NCBI GenBank assembly: GCA_025266875.1 | Contig: JALLLT010000007.1 | Location: forward strand, 930,001-994,000 | DNA: 64,000 nucleotides | Source of the DNA: Fennellomyces sp. T-0311 | Taxonomy: Eukaryota; Mucoromycota; Mucoromycetes; Mucorales; Lichtheimiaceae | Direction: 5' to 3' | Shown here: positions 33,392 through 47,736 of the stretch, piece after piece | Position numbering within the stretch: the first letter of the stretch is position 1 | Layout of the letters: each line of letters starts with the position of its first letter | Notes under the pieces: model-generated | What the model was told of the DNA's origin: nothing | Seen by the model: the letters and a program-made list of their open reading frames with translations, nothing else | Databases searched by the model: none | Made by a program: the position numbers and the translations under genes

Positions 33392-33599
33392 GCGCGTTCG
33401 GGTAACCACCAGAATGCATTTTGCACAAAACGTTTTCTGGGTGCCATTTGAGTAGAAAAGTCATTTCGAATCAGAATGATGTCTTTCTCAAAAGTACTTT
33501 TTTTAAAATGCGTTTTCAGACAAAACAAGCAACTTTTTGGGTGATAGAGTCGATGTTTCCGAAATGGCTTTTAAAAATGACTTCTGCATCCGAACGCGC
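33392..33599. mobile_element. Possible MITE with 10-bp inverted ends
   Basis: GCGCGTTCGG at 33392-33401 is inverted at 33590-33599. The interior has further inverted pieces ('agtcatttcgaatcagaatgatg', 'aaatggcttttaaaaatgact') and A/T-rich arms. No target-site duplication was seen, so the call is tentative. Confidence 0.35.
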
Positions 33600-33730
33600 C
33601 TTCAGTTTATTTGTACGTAGAAAGCATATATTCCATATACTGATAGGAAAGCTGGCATCGTCCATATACATGAGCTATGTCATTTCTTATATATTCGAAT
33701 GACACGGCTGTTAACAGACAGAAGTAGTTG

Positions 33731-34753
33731 AAAATGTATGTTTATTTATTGGAAGATGATTGACCTGCTTTCATAGGCATAAGGTCACTTCCTTGCGGTA
33801 CGAAGTATAGTACAACCATGTCTGAAATAAAACCTTTAAGGAGAAAAAGGACTGGTCGGATTTGAAAAAATAGTGCTATGCTAGATACCGTCACACATAT
33901 CATGTGCGTTGGGTTATGATATGGTCAGTAGGGCTTGTAAGGCGACTTCCCGGGCCGGTTCTTCTTCTCCGACCTCAGCAGTTGGGTGGCTCAGGTAGTC
34001 GATCTTGCGTAGAACATGAATCAGTGCGGGCCATGCCCTCTTCCGTTTGCCTCTTAGCAGGCCAGCATTTGAACGCGGCAGGCAGTTCACTATGTGGTCC
34101 AGCGGTTGTATCTCGTCAGTTAGCTCGGGGATAGTGCCGAATTCATCTAATAACTCCTCCATTGAAGTGCCTATTAGGGGGCAAGTGTTGTAGTGCTCTC
34201 GTGTCACAGCAACAGTACCACATCGACAGTCATTTAACGGGTATGAAGGGAGCCAGTGCATGCGCCACCAAACTAGCCGATGTCTATCCTTAGAGAAGGC
34301 GCCTAAATATAGTATTGGGTCTACTATTCTCTGTTGGCGGAGGCAGCGGATTGTCTTGTACTTGTTGGCTCGTGATTTGAATTCGTCGTCCCGTTTGTTT
34401 GCAATTTCTGCTTCAGTTGGGTCCTTCGGTGCATCTGGATGGCTTTGCAGTTTGGCTACTCCTTATGAAGTCGGTTTGCTGTTGTCAACTTTTTTCCATT
34501 GGTCGTCGTTAGGCTTCTTCTTAGCGTCCCAGAGGATTGATAGCTCTACTGATCGTATCATGCTCAACATCGGTAGTGTGCGTAATCGAGTGGCAAATTT
34601 GAGCCGTAGAGCTCGTGTCCGGAGCTGCATCGATGGCAGATCAGCCATTGCCATAGCTACTATGGTAGGAAATGTTGTTGAGTTATTGCGACTGAAAGGC
34701 ATCTTGATACATCCGGTCTGAGCTTTGTGTAGTTTCTCGAGTTGCTTCACCGA
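33731..34753 (-). mobile_element. 5'-truncated LINE insertion with 19-bp target-site duplication
   Basis: The insert is flanked by TAACAGACAGAAGTAGTTG at 33712-33730 and 34754-34772, a perfect 19-bp duplication typical of target-primed reverse transcription. The element lies on the minus strand. Its 3' end carries an AATAAA-like signal and stops a few bases later without a long poly(A). The 3' untranslated part resembles that of the copy at 62061-62928 ('taccgcaaggaag', 'agcaggtca', 'tcttccaa'). Confidence 0.75.
33914..34750 (-). pseudogene. C-terminal fragment of LINE ORF2
   Basis: The frame is open from the insertion edge but holds one in-frame TAA (near 34463, after 'DNSKPTS'). It encodes the extreme C-terminal part of a non-LTR retrotransposon polyprotein. 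Upstream of the stop is a helical segment ('LRTLPMLSMIRSVELSI'); downstream is 'DPILYLGAFSKDRHRL' and a zinc-knuckle-like C-x-C-x8-H-x3-C in 'CRCGTVAVTREHYNTC'. The reverse-transcriptase core is missing. It matches the fragment at 62061-62695 along its length, which supports a single LINE family. Assignment to LINEs rests on that match, the target duplication and 5' truncation. Confidence 0.65.
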
Positions 34754-34772
34754 TAACAGACAGAAGTAGTTG

Positions 34773-37700
34773 TCTCAAGGTTTCCTTTATCAAATCCTGA
34801 TAAAATCTAGTAATCTACAAAAGATTAGTTTTAATGGATCGTAGGAGCTCTTCAAAATGGGTCTTATATATGTTGCCAATCTGCGGTGTATCCTGAAAAA
34901 AGAAAGTATCAAGCTGCCGGTTCCCAAGGAGATAGGACGGTAAAAGCTGATACTTATCAGAGAAAGCTCTTATTCGATTAGGCTAACAAGAACTAAAATA
35001 TTCATGGTAGGTAGAACTTGATGTAGAGAAAACTTTATGTTAGGAAGAACTTGTGCTTTATCAACCATTGAACCACCCTATTTATACCTTTACGTAAGAG
35101 AACATTATTTTCCAACTGATTAACATATCCCTAGCAAAATATTACCAGTTGAAATTGCTTGACGGTAGGGTCTTTTCTTTCGTAAAATAATGTTATATAA
35201 TAGGCTTACCTATAGGAGCAGGCCAATACCTCCCTGCAATAAATTATAACTTTCGAACAATAGTGGGCTGGACCAATAAAGTGCGCTGTTACCATCTTAG
35301 CAGGGAAACCAGAAACGTCGTAACAATATCAATGATTTACACCTAAAAAGTAAAGCTTTTAACTGCTTCATTTTCCTTCTTGGTTTTGTTAATGAGTAAA
35401 ACGACTGCGGCGATCCATCTGTTGGGCTAAAAACCGCATTGTCAAAGCTCTTGGCTCTATCTAGATATTCAAGCTTCTCTTGGTTGACCTTCAGAAATTT
35501 GTCTTGGCCTCCACTTTAGGCAGCGAACGGGATCGTGCCAAACCCCATGCTAGCTATCGTTCGCATTTTTTTCTTCCCGCGAACTACTGTATTAGCAGTG
35601 ACAGATGCACAAAAAAGATCTCCGCATCTTCCTTATCGTGGCAAAGCTTAAAGGTACGGTTGAGTTATCAAGCGGAACTGTGTAATATTCCTCTTCTACC
35701 GTTTGTTGCAGACGTCTTGAGATGTTTCCTTTCCAAGTCCTTCACTGGTATCCAATTATATAGTCATCATTACTATCGTTATTGTTGCCACGGTTGCTGT
35801 ACCTGCATGGAATCTATGTTGCTTTCCTATTACATTGAAATGTTGAGTATCTGCAGTGATTGCATCAAACAATTACTCATCTCCTTCAATTGGCAACGAA
35901 ATTCTAATTTCGGTTAACTTACGTGGTATCGCTGAATTAAAGAAGGCTTTAGGATTGACGAGACCAAAATAAGATAATGGTTTATTGAGGAATCCTTATA
36001 TTTATTTACACTGCCGATAAATTCGGATGAAGAATGTGAATATTTCGTCTAATTTGCCCACAACCCGTGGTATTACCGACTATCATATGACCTTGTCTTA
36101 TATATATAAAGGAACAGAAGAACTTATAGAACCAAGTTAAAAGAGTTACCATACGATCAATAAATCCGAATCGAGATTACGTATAAAAGAAAGCAAGACA
36201 ATTGGTAACTGTACGGCTGTTGGTGCCGTAATGACAACGGATACAACATAAGGTAGGAAGAGCATGTAATCATAGATGATGGTATATGTCAGGATACGAC
36301 AATTTATCTTGGTACTTCTGCTTTCAATCGCTCTTTTGGCGTATAATTCTCAAGCTTTCCAATCTCACCAAAGATGTTGGCGGTAGAGTTTGCGACGGAC
36401 ATCTTGGTAAAGTTGCTGCACCGTACCCGAAGATTCAGACATCCGTAAAGATGTCAGCCCACGACAAGACTGTATCTGAGAAGGAGTTGTCAATGACAGA
36501 ATGACTAATCCAGATCAAGGCTCATTACTGAACATGATTAGAGGATGTAAACTATAAAGTTTCATTTTTTTATCACAAAAAATACTAATACGAAATGAGT
36601 GTTTGCGAGAGTACAAAGTAAACAAGTATCAAAAAGCAAAACCTGCCAATGTTACGTTATTGTATGTGTCATTTCAACCTTTGATAGGTACAACTTAAGT
36701 AGCCACATTCATCAATACTGTTTTGACACATTTAATGTATTCTTCAACAGAAAATCACTTTATATCGCTGACTTGCTACTGTATCATCGATATCACGTTC
36801 CATTGATCCATGTATAACTTCTTCAAAATTAAGGTAGCACCTGACAATTCAATCTACAGAGCATGTTCGGCTACCCGATGGTCATGCTTGGATCGACGGT
36901 CAGGTAGAGTCAATCGATCTTCCAGACCGAGCTCCCGAATGGCGAACCCGAGTAGAGAAAGTATGAGGTGGCTGTTGGGTGTTGACCCTAAAGATTACAA
37001 GTGGGGAAAAATTGTAGTAGAATATGAAGAGCATAAAGTTATACATATCCATCTGATATGGAAGGATTGTCGGATCGATAAGTGTAGCAGCGTTGCGAAC
37101 TACTATCCTGGACACTTAGTTGCTCGAGCCTCTGTCTATTAGCCCAATAATGTAAAAGCGTGTTCTGACACAACATAAGCATTCCACATCTGCTATTTGC
37201 ATGTTAGCCACCCAAACCAGCTATCCCTTCAGCATAGAAAAAGAATATGGTATCTCAATTGAGTTGTGCTGGCATCATAAGAATCCTGTGAATAATGTAT
37301 GCTGATCCCGGAGGTCAAGCACGTTAAATAGATACGATTAAAAGTACGTGGTTTCTAGCAGTTTACTCTACAATATACTGGCACCAGTATACGTTTCTAA
37401 AACATGGTTTGGATCGTATAACCGTTAGCGATATTCATACTTTCGTCGCGTATGTTTTTTCTTGCGTACGCTAGCCACTTTTGTATCAAGGATGCTATGA
37501 AAAAATTCGTTCGTGGCTGTCGGTCAATGACCCAGTACCATTGCCATAGGATGTAAGTCCAGTGTTTGGAAAGATAGCTAAAGAACTAGGGTAAAATAAC
37601 CCAGTTGTATTACGCGTTAAACAAACTAACACTATAAATTACTTGAAAAAAAGCTGCATCGCTGGGTCCAACGATAATAAACTTTTTTTTAAAAGAGATT

Positions 37701-38187
37701 TAGTCACACTGCGAGATCCTATGCCATTACAGAAATGTAGACCAACAAAACCATAAAGGCTTTTCTTGTACCAAGATGGTATTAGGCGACGGAAAGTCTC
37801 GTAAGCTTACCTTCATTAAACCAATCATTTTGATTTCTAGGTACTTTTATGGTATTTCTTTTTGTCAAGAGGAGAAAGTTCCGATGTTTTCCATATACAA
37901 AAGTCACCGGTGTCTTCTTTGCTGTCTTTCTCAAAGGGGACCCAGTGCTACTTGTTGCGAGTCCAGGGAGCCGAATGTGAAAACTGCAAACTATACGTCA
38001 TCAATAGCTGCCAATTAAGCAGTTTCGATAACCACTTTTTCAACGTAGCAAAGGAAAAGTAGTTTCTAGTAAACAGTTTCAATAGGTATTTGATTCTGTC
38101 TGCGTACGTAGCCATCCATTTCCACACTGCTTCGAGTCCCGCACCCAAAACGAATTTTTTAGTTATCCAGCTTTAACATCTTCAACA
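34773..38187. other. AT-rich gene-poor region
   Basis: No gene is supported. Two short open stretches (35480-35917 and 37776-38060, plus strand) show some Cys clustering but no splice structure or family signal. A TA-rich microsatellite lies near 36100-36112. Confidence 0.5.
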
Positions 38188-38655
38188 ATGGCTGACACCG
38201 CCGACATTGGTGCTGTTGAGGAACCCCTCGATCTTGTTAGACTGTCTCTTGATGAAAGAATCTATGTGAAATTAAGAGGCGATCGCGAACTGCGAGGCAT
38301 TTTGCACGTAAGGAATCACGCGTGTTTTTATTAGATTCAAGCCTTAACGATTGAGGGAAAAAAAAGGCCTACGATGGCCATTTGAACATGGTTCTAGGCG
38401 ATGTAGAGGAAACCATTACTCTTGTTGATGTCAATGAGGAAACATACGAAGAGGTGATTCGAGTAAGTTATACAATTTTTTCGAGTATTATTTCTTTTTG
38501 CTAATCAACGCAATGGCAGACTATGAAGCGTAACTTTGAGATGTTGTTTGTTCGTGGCGATGGCGTGATTTTGGTAACGGGGAGGGCACAGGGAGAAGCG
38601 AGCGATGCATGGCTAAAGGGAGTTGTTTTAGGTATCACCTCCATCCAGAACTTAG
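38188..38655 (+). CDS. LSM3: U6 snRNA-associated Sm-like protein LSm3
   Basis: Four exons (38188-38307, 38367-38462, 38520-38573, 38632-38655) encode 97 residues. LSm3 is part of the Lsm1-7 ring (cytoplasmic mRNA decay) and the Lsm2-8 ring (U6 snRNA binding). The sequence matches the family end to end: '[20 protein letters not shown]', '[20 protein letters not shown]', the Sm2 motif '[12 protein letters not shown]', and the ending 'SPPSRT'. The last exon is only 24 nt including the stop. Without it the frame runs on into non-family sequence, so the final GT-AG intron (38574-38631) is well supported. The next gene converges with a gap of 116 bp. Confidence 0.95.
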
Positions 38656-38683
38656 GGATAGGTTAGGAAAAGAAAACGCGAAT

Positions 38684-38694
38684 ATATATATATA
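38684..38694. repeat. TA microsatellite
   Basis: A short (TA)n run followed by a GTGTGTTG stretch lies in the gap between the two convergent genes. Confidence 0.5.
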
Positions 38695-38771
38695 TGTGCG
38701 TGTGTTGTTGCTGGACGCAGTATAAGAAAACAGATTAAAATATATAAAGCAGATACTTGTAAATAGTGATA

Positions 38772-40115
38772 TTATTGCCACGTCGCCCTTGGGTTTGCGC
38801 TTCGCATATCACATGACGATGGTATTGAATGTACGTGCGACTGATGGTACCGTAACCCGTTCTGCGTCCGATAAGCCTTTTTACAACCAGCCGCCTGACA
38901 TTTGAATGACTTTTGTATTTTCTCCTCCTCGCCACCGTTGGCCGACGCTGCCGCTGCCGTGGCTGCTGCTGTGAGTGCCGGGTGTCCCGACGTGCCTTTG
39001 GCCTCCCGCAGATGGTACTGCAGCCCGTTGATGTTCTTGTAGCGCTTTGTGCAGTTCGGCATGGCGCAGCGATACGGCTTGTCCACGCCCTCTAGGTTGG
39101 GATGTGTTGTCTTCATGTGGTAGAAAAGCCCACTGGATGCCGGAAAACTGGCATAGCAACCAGGTACGTCGCATCCGTATGGCGACAATTCGCCCACAGC
39201 CAGATCTGGCTGCGGTGGCTGTGGCTCTCGTAGCGATGGTGTTTGCTCTCTGCATACATGCACAGATATTAAACACGGACCCTTGTGTGTATGCGTATAT
39301 GTATAAACCTACCGAACGTCATAGGGCAAGCCTGCACGTGGATCAGAACGCGAACCTTCCGGTTTTGTGCTCATCATTGCTGGGTTGAGTGGCGGCAAGG
39401 TGGTTGGTAAGTCGTGTACGGAGATTGCCGGACTATGAACAATGCTGCTGATGGTCGTTGCGTTATTGCTGTATGGATCCGCGTAAGCAGCTGTCCCTAT
39501 CTGTACACATGGATCCCCTGATTAATCACTCGTGACCCTTTTTTCTTTCGCGTCCACAAGTTATCTACCGAGTTGAATCCATCATTGCTATACGTTTCAC
39601 GCGACAGAGTTGACATTATCCTTGCTTGTTTATCCTCCTCCTCGGATATTCGGTTGTTGTTACTTCTTTCTGATGACAGTTTATGCCTCTCGTGCTCGTA
39701 GGAGGAAGGCCCTTTTAATGGCATTGGTATCTGGTGCAGACCCGTGCTCGGTTGCGACATATAGCCGTACGTTGGCATAGGCACAGGCCCTGACGCTGGT
39801 GGGTGCTGTTGTTGTACAGGGGAGAATGGAACATAGTGTCGATCGTGTTCGTCTGCAGGGCGCTGGTAAGACGCCGACGGCGGCGGCGGCGGTGGCGGTG
39901 CATGGTGATGCTGTTGCTGTTGGTACGTCACTGGCGATGTGGGTGGATAGTGCGGCTGATTGTTGTGATACGATGGCGGCGATTGTTGCTGATTGTGAGG
40001 CAATTGACCGTAACCGTAAAGATGATTATACTACAATGTTTAAGTTTGAACTTGCACTTGAACGTAAACAGCCATTTGTTTCCTTGAAACTGCTACAAGG
40101 TGGATAGCGTACCAT
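38772..40115 (-). CDS. Sfp1-like C2H2 zinc-finger transcription factor
   Basis: Four exons, 376 residues: 40113-40115 (only the ATG), 39569-40030, 39313-39500 and 38772-39249; the sum is an exact number of codons. The N-terminal half is Pro/Gln/His-rich and disordered. The C-terminal half has three fingers: 'YGCDVPGCYASFPASSGLFY', 'YRCAMPNCTKRYKNINGLQY' and 'FKCQAAGCKKAYRTQNGLRY', each C-x4-C followed by x12 and a His pair (the middle one with an extended His spacing). The 'CKKAYRTQNGLRYH' finger is characteristic of Sfp1-type factors, which control ribosome-biogenesis genes. The ATG-only first exon is inferred from 'ATG|GTACGC' and an acceptor at 40031. An alternative upstream start cannot be excluded. 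Confidence 0.75.
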
Positions 40116-43030
40116 GCCCGATGACTAATTTAGAAAAGCACGTTGCTTGTTAAAATCTGGAAAACTCGTCGGCAACAAGTCAACGCAAGCGTTACGTTAA
40201 ATAATTTTTTTGAACCTCTCCGCTATGCCGTTATCAGTAGCGTGATCTGCAAACCCTTTGTTTGGTTCTATACCTGCGCGTAGCTATGGCTCAGTGCTCG
40301 CCTTTTTGCTTTTCAGTGAGGAAAATAAACAAGAGAATACAGCAGCCTTGACGTCGTATGTTGTTGCTTTGATGACAACTTTATCCGTTGCTATGGCTAT
40401 ACAGATACAGACATGCTCTATTGCCGCGGCTCTTTTTTTTTAGAGTTTAGTTGTTTCCAAAAGTTTAACCTGTGATCATCCTTGGGTTCATCGGCATCCC
40501 AATATTTGGAAAGTTTCTGCTGGTGTCAAATCAGTAGCTTTTCTAGATTGTTGCAAGCATAAAGCGTCTATTATTTCTTGAACTTAAAAACTTGTGCGAC
40601 CATAATACAGACTACACGAACAGATGGAACATTTTATCACACTGAACAGCGACCAACAGCATAATAAAATAGATGTGTTCCACTGCAAAGAAGGTCACGT
40701 ATCGCTGGTGCTTCCTGTATGTCCAAATTATTATCGAGGTTTCAATATACATATATGGTAATCCGTATGCTTTTCTAATGTTATTAAATATATGAATAAA
40801 CGAAGCATTTATAGTTGCTGGGGAACCTAGCAATATTGTATGTGATGCAGATAAGTGTTTCAGAGTATAGAAAATTAAATTGGATTCAAACTGTTTCGGC
40901 TTTATCGGATGCATACACTGCAAGTTTCGATCAGATGAACCGTACCCGATAGAATACTTGTATGGTACAAAAGCGCACTGTCGTCATGTAACATTTTGTA
41001 CCAGCATCTAAAACACTCGATTGATTGAACATGTTAATGGCAAGCATTCAATATGGAACAAGCTAACCTCTTTAAATAATCCATCCTCACTTTGTGCTAC
41101 ATTGTGTCACTCTTGTGTACACATGCACGGAACGTCAAGTGCCAATTTGAATCAGAATACAAACTATCCTTCCACTCAAATCAATGCATCCATGAACATT
41201 CCACCTGTTTGCGCGCAGAGAGAAATATGACTATTATGTCGCCATCTCATTTACAATAAATTAAATCAATTGAAGTAACGTATATTAAGTGCTTACGTAA
41301 TTTTCTGGAAAGATGATCTACTTCTGTCGAACTATCAATAACTTCTATGATTTCCTTAAGCGTTCTTCTCCGGCGAGATTCCAGTATTTAAAATTAAAAA
41401 AAAACCCTGTAGTACATGACGTTCATGATTAAAAGGTAATTATGACGAGGCTTATGCGCCTGCACTATTTATAGTTGACGAAGGTAGAAAATTAATTCAT
41501 GGATGTAAACTTATATTTGCTACACAGAAGACGTTTCTGGAAATTGCCTTGGTATGTGTAAATAACCTTGTAAATAATGTTGATGCTGCGTTATCACCAG
41601 GAATAGAAGATGACTTTTAAAGCGTGCATTTATTATTGAGCATCAAAGTTCATACTTCAGGGCATACTAAAGAGATTTTAGCTTTTATCACATATTTCAC
41701 AGACTAGTATGTAGCAAAGCTCATTTGTTAATGTATTATGTAACAAACAAGTCATGTCTATCACCCGATTTATAATCCATTCGCACCTTCGACTCGTTTT
41801 CGCTTGACAGCCAATTTTTTCCAGGACGGAACCATATTGAAGTACATAGCACACGTAAAGCTTTAGGATCCTGGATATTCCGACCGGGCCTTTAGGTAAA
41901 AAGGAACGTCTTGCTCTTAAACGACCCCTCATCACAAATTCCTGGTACGTGCGAACTCTGTCTATTATCTGTGCCACTTACAAAATATATTTCCTTGGCA
42001 ACCAGTGAACACGTTTCTTAAGCACACAAAGAGTTTTAGGAGACGAATGATGAGCACGGAAGCGTAATATCAATCGACAGTGATATGTTGCGATTGAAGA
42101 CATCATGTTGGCTTTTTTCTCTCGATCGACTGAAAAGCTTTGGGGTTTGGATTACTGATAAATTAGTAGTTCCACGTTTTTTGGGCACTGATGTTGAATA
42201 ATGGCACCACTAAGTCTGACTGTCATCATTGGCCACTTGCCCCATATCTCGCATCGCTATAGGGTACCTCCACGTTATTTGTCATATGAGGTGCGGGTAT
42301 GCGCCCTGATACGGTGGCAATTTTTCCCTCGTCATGGCACAGATGTAATTTGTAAGCAAATGTGGGAAGGGCGCATGAAACAGCCTTGCCTATCAACAAT
42401 TATCATGGTAATGCGAGGGTTTTCATTTATTTGCAGATCTATGCCCAGCAGAAGCGGATCTGTAAAAGCTTAATTCCGTAGTCATAAGCTGTTTCAAGCG
42501 TAAAGTGTGGTCATAATTATGCAAGGAGATCGTGAGCATGATTTGTAAGATAAATATTTGTTGTAATAATTCGGTCATCCTGATAATTCATGCAAGGGAT
42601 GTGCTTCGTATGACATCCTTCTACTTTCGTCGGTTAGTAAGCTTGGTCGAGTGTAGCACTACGGCTTTGCTTTTATTCACGCGAATATTGGACATTGTTG
42701 TTGCGTACACGCGCACCTTGATGCCCAGTTATCAGAAGCACTCGATTACCGCGTCTGACGCGTACCAAGTCAAATGCTGGGACGTTCATTGGGATGGTCT
42801 CCGGGCATAACTGTTCTCGGCAAGCCGGTGCAGACAAACGATTACTCCTACGTCTGACAACATTCAGTAAGACCACCACACATGCTATAAGTTTTCCCGA
42901 TGGTCAACAAAATGGGTACGTCATTCCGTCAGTGGTGACACGACTGTCGCAGTTTCTCACCGCAGGATACAAATAGCAGGCGCCCGAGTGTGAGTTTTTT
43001 ACCTCAACTTTTTCCAGTCTTCTCACCACA
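40116..43030. other. AT-rich gene-poor region
   Basis: No convincing gene, repeat or RNA gene was recognised. Open frames in 41678-41977 and 42201-42976 lack family features. Confidence 0.5.
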
Positions 43031-43704
43031 ATGGCCACCGTTCCATCCAACTATGTCTTCAACCACACAATGTTGAGAGTCAAGAACCACGAGGACTCTC
43101 TCAAATTCTACCAAGATGTTTTGGGCATGAAGTAAAGCACGAGCGCGATCAGCTTATCAATACAGCGATAGGCTCATGTATATGTTACTAGGCTGATCAT
43201 GAAAACGGACATGCCCGCCGGCAAGTTCACGCTCTACTTTTTGGCGTATGTGGACGAGGTGCCCGAGAGCGAGGAAGAAAAGAAAAAACTTGCGTTCGGT
43301 ATGCCCGGTGTGCTCGAACTGACGCAGTAAGTGGACGCATGGGAGCACTGGGGGGTAATCTTCTTCTAACGCAATTCTTTGCAAAGCAATTGGGGTACAG
43401 AAAACGATGCCGACTTCTCGTATGCCAACGGTAACAAGGAACCCGGACGCGGTTTCGGTCATATCGCTGTTCTAGTGGATGATTTGCACAAGGCATGCGA
43501 GCGTTTCGAGGAATTGAACGTCACTTTCGTCAAGCGTCTTCAAGACGGCACCATGCGACATATTGCATTCATTGCCGATCCAGATGGCTATTGGGTCGAG
43601 GTAAGGACAATTACGGTGCGGGGCGAAAGGACTCGGGATCCTCACCGGATAAACTTTAGATCATCCAAAACCCAAAGTACAGTGACAAGAACGCAGCAGT
43701 TTAA
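43031..43704 (+). CDS. GLO1: Glyoxalase I (lactoylglutathione lyase)
   Basis: Four exons (43031-43131, 43192-43326, 43387-43600, 43660-43704) encode 164 residues, the single-domain size seen in animals and many fungi (yeast Glo1 is a fused double domain). It converts the hemithioacetal of methylglyoxal and glutathione to S-lactoylglutathione. The metal ligands are visible: His in '[10 protein letters not shown]', Glu in 'GVLELTHNWG', His in '[11 protein letters not shown]' and Glu in 'DPDGYWVEI'. '[13 protein letters not shown]' and 'THNWGTE' are glyoxalase signatures. The last exon (45 nt) supplies '[14 protein letters not shown]'. The final intron is required, because reading through loses the 'VEI' ligand context. 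Confidence 0.95.
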
Positions 43705-44160
43705 ATGTACAAAAACAACTTTATTGCAGAATAAAACACGCTTTCTAATCCGGAGACTTGCTCGGCGAACCTGGAAATCGAAAATAATCCACGTTAATCA
43801 ACTGCTTCACCGTGTTGGCGAAAGTAGAGTAGAGTGGGAGGTTGCTTGTGTTCAGAGAGGGCAAGTAAAGAAATATCAAAGCAAAGGTCCAGTTGTTTGC
43901 GTATTGAGACCAACACTCATAAAAACTTAATCATCATATGGAAGCAGAAGAGGTGCAGGGTGCAAAGGGATGGAGGGGGAATAGGCAGAGAACAACTTAC
44001 CAAGGACGTGGACAAGGTGCAAAAAAAAACATGCTTGACAACGCGCATTCTTATAGAAAAAAATTTTCTTTTGTTTCTCAGATTCGACAACCGACCAAGC
44101 TTGACATTTCGATCTCGCCTTGGACACCGCATGATTCGAAGGGGGGAGGGCAAACCGCTC

Positions 44161-44168
44161 TATAAAAA
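44161..44168 (+). promoter_or_regulatory. TATA-like element before the GT15 gene
   Basis: TATAAAAA lies 42 bp upstream of the mannosyltransferase ATG, after a GC-richer 'gggcaaaccgctc'. An ATG at 44175, out of frame with the gene, lies between them and could act as an upstream start. Confidence 0.4.
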
Positions 44169-44209
44169 AGCGAGAATGTCCTTAGGATTCATTCCTTGTT
44201 CTTGCAAGC

Positions 44210-45739
44210 ATGATGTCCAAAAGGCGACAAACGCTGGGCATCCAAATAGCCTCTGCGCTAGCCATCTTTATCTTTGTGGCCTACTTCTTCCTGCCCATCA
44301 CACCGAGCGTGGACCCACCAACGCATGTGCAGAAGCCCGCCAGCGACTTTCACGGGGACAAACTGGATATCCATGATTTCCAACTTGTGAAAACACCCAA
44401 AAACCGCGTCAAAGCCGCATTTGTTATCCTGGCCCGTAACTCTGATTTGAATGGTGTTCGCTTTGCTATACGACAAGTCGAGGATCGATTCAACCGCAAG
44501 TTCAACTATCCTTACGTGTTTTTGAACGAACAAGATTTCTCCAACGAGTTCAAGACGCTTACTTCAACGTTGACCAAGGCAAACACGTTCTATGGCAAGA
44601 TTGATCCTTCCATGTGGAGTTATCCGGAACATATCAATCAGACGCATGCCGCTGAGTGTCGCAAGGATATGGCGGATCGAAAGATCATTTATGGTGGAAG
44701 TGAGCCCTATCGTCACATGTGCAGGTGGTGTATAAAAGTTTCTTGTTTTGAATATGGTTGTTACTTGGATTGACACTGTTGTGCATAGATTCCAGTCCGG
44801 CTTCTTTTTCCGTCACCCTCTATTGGATGATTTCGAATATTATTGGTATGTTTTGCTTGTACGTTGCCATGGATGAGATCTGATAGCAGCTGTAGGCGTG
44901 TCGAACCGGATGTTCAATACTTCTGTGACATTGACTATGATGTTTTCCAAATGATGAAGGATAACCAGTACAAATATGGTATGCTTGCAAACTTACAAAA
45001 AAAAAGTGGGTTGTGCTGATGCCAGATCGATAGGTTGGACGGTATCCTTGACAGAGTACATGTCGACAATCCCAACGTTATGGAAAACTGTAAATGAATT
45101 CATCAAAGAGCATCCACAGTACGTTGTAACAGGCGAGGAAAGCATAATGCCGTGGCTCACAGACGACAACTTCCTGTCGTACAATGGATGCCATTTTTGG
45201 TCAAATTTCGAGGTAAGAAAAGAAAGGTATCGGGCATGTGCATGATAAACATAACGTGCCCCTTGCAGATTGGATCCCTGGATTTCCTTCGAAGCAAAAA
45301 GTATATCGAATATTTTGAGCATCTGGATAAGGCGGGTGGATTCTTTTACGAACGGTAAGTTTGGACTTTTCAAACTGGTAGTCTCATTCACCAACATCAT
45401 TTGCTAGGTGGGGCGATGCACCAGTTCATTCGATTGCCGTTGCCATGATGTTGAAGAAGAGTGAAGTTCACTTTTTCAACGATATCGGTTATAAGCACAA
45501 TCCATTGATGCACTGTCCAACCGAAGCGTACCTGCAGTCATCGTGCCACTGCAATGCAGGCGAGAACTTTGGTAAACAAATGTTACGGGTTTGATAAAGG
45601 AAAGAGACTAATCAAGTTGTTTATAGACTGGACAGGATGGAGTTGTGCAACACGCTGGAAGCAACGTATTGACGACAGCTTTGTGTGGAATGAAGAAAAA
45701 TACCGAAATCAAACTGCAGCATATCGACTTCGAGCCTAA
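44210..45739 (+). CDS. GT15 alpha-1,2-mannosyltransferase (Ktr/Mnt1 family)
   Basis: Seven exons (44210-44724, 44789-44845, 44896-44978, 45034-45212, 45269-45354, 45408-45571, 45627-45739) give 398 residues. It is a Golgi type II membrane protein: a short basic cytosolic tail ('MMSKRRQT') then one membrane segment ('[14 protein letters not shown]'). The catalytic domain matches GT15: '[13 protein letters not shown]', '[12 protein letters not shown]', '[13 protein letters not shown]', '[16 protein letters not shown]' (donor/metal site), '[12 protein letters not shown]' and '[17 protein letters not shown]'. Family members add alpha-1,2-mannose to O- and N-linked glycans using GDP-mannose. Several KRE2/KTR paralogues are usual, so the exact orthologue is not assigned. 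Confidence 0.93.
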
Positions 45740-45798
45740 TGTCTATATTCACGTTTCTATTGTTATACATATTAAAATTGCATTTACAACGTTTTCTT

Positions 45799-47664
<1,866 letters not shown>

Positions 47665-47736
47665 GGTTTTTTTGTTCCTGTTTTGGATGGAAAACCCCTT
47701 CCCGGCATAAACTGTGACTCACACGATTTTTTTGTT

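Noticed and set aside
35480..35917. 145-codon plus-strand frame in an AT-rich region
   Set aside because: Cys/Ser/Tyr-rich translation without domain logic or conserved neighbours; probably chance.
37776..38060. Cys-containing open frames that looked like a zinc motif
   Set aside because: The Cys residues fall in two different frames and no splice joins them.
44175..44376. An alternative upstream ATG for the GT15 gene
   Set aside because: It is in a different frame from the signal-anchor sequence. The ATG at 44210 gives the expected basic tail and membrane helix.
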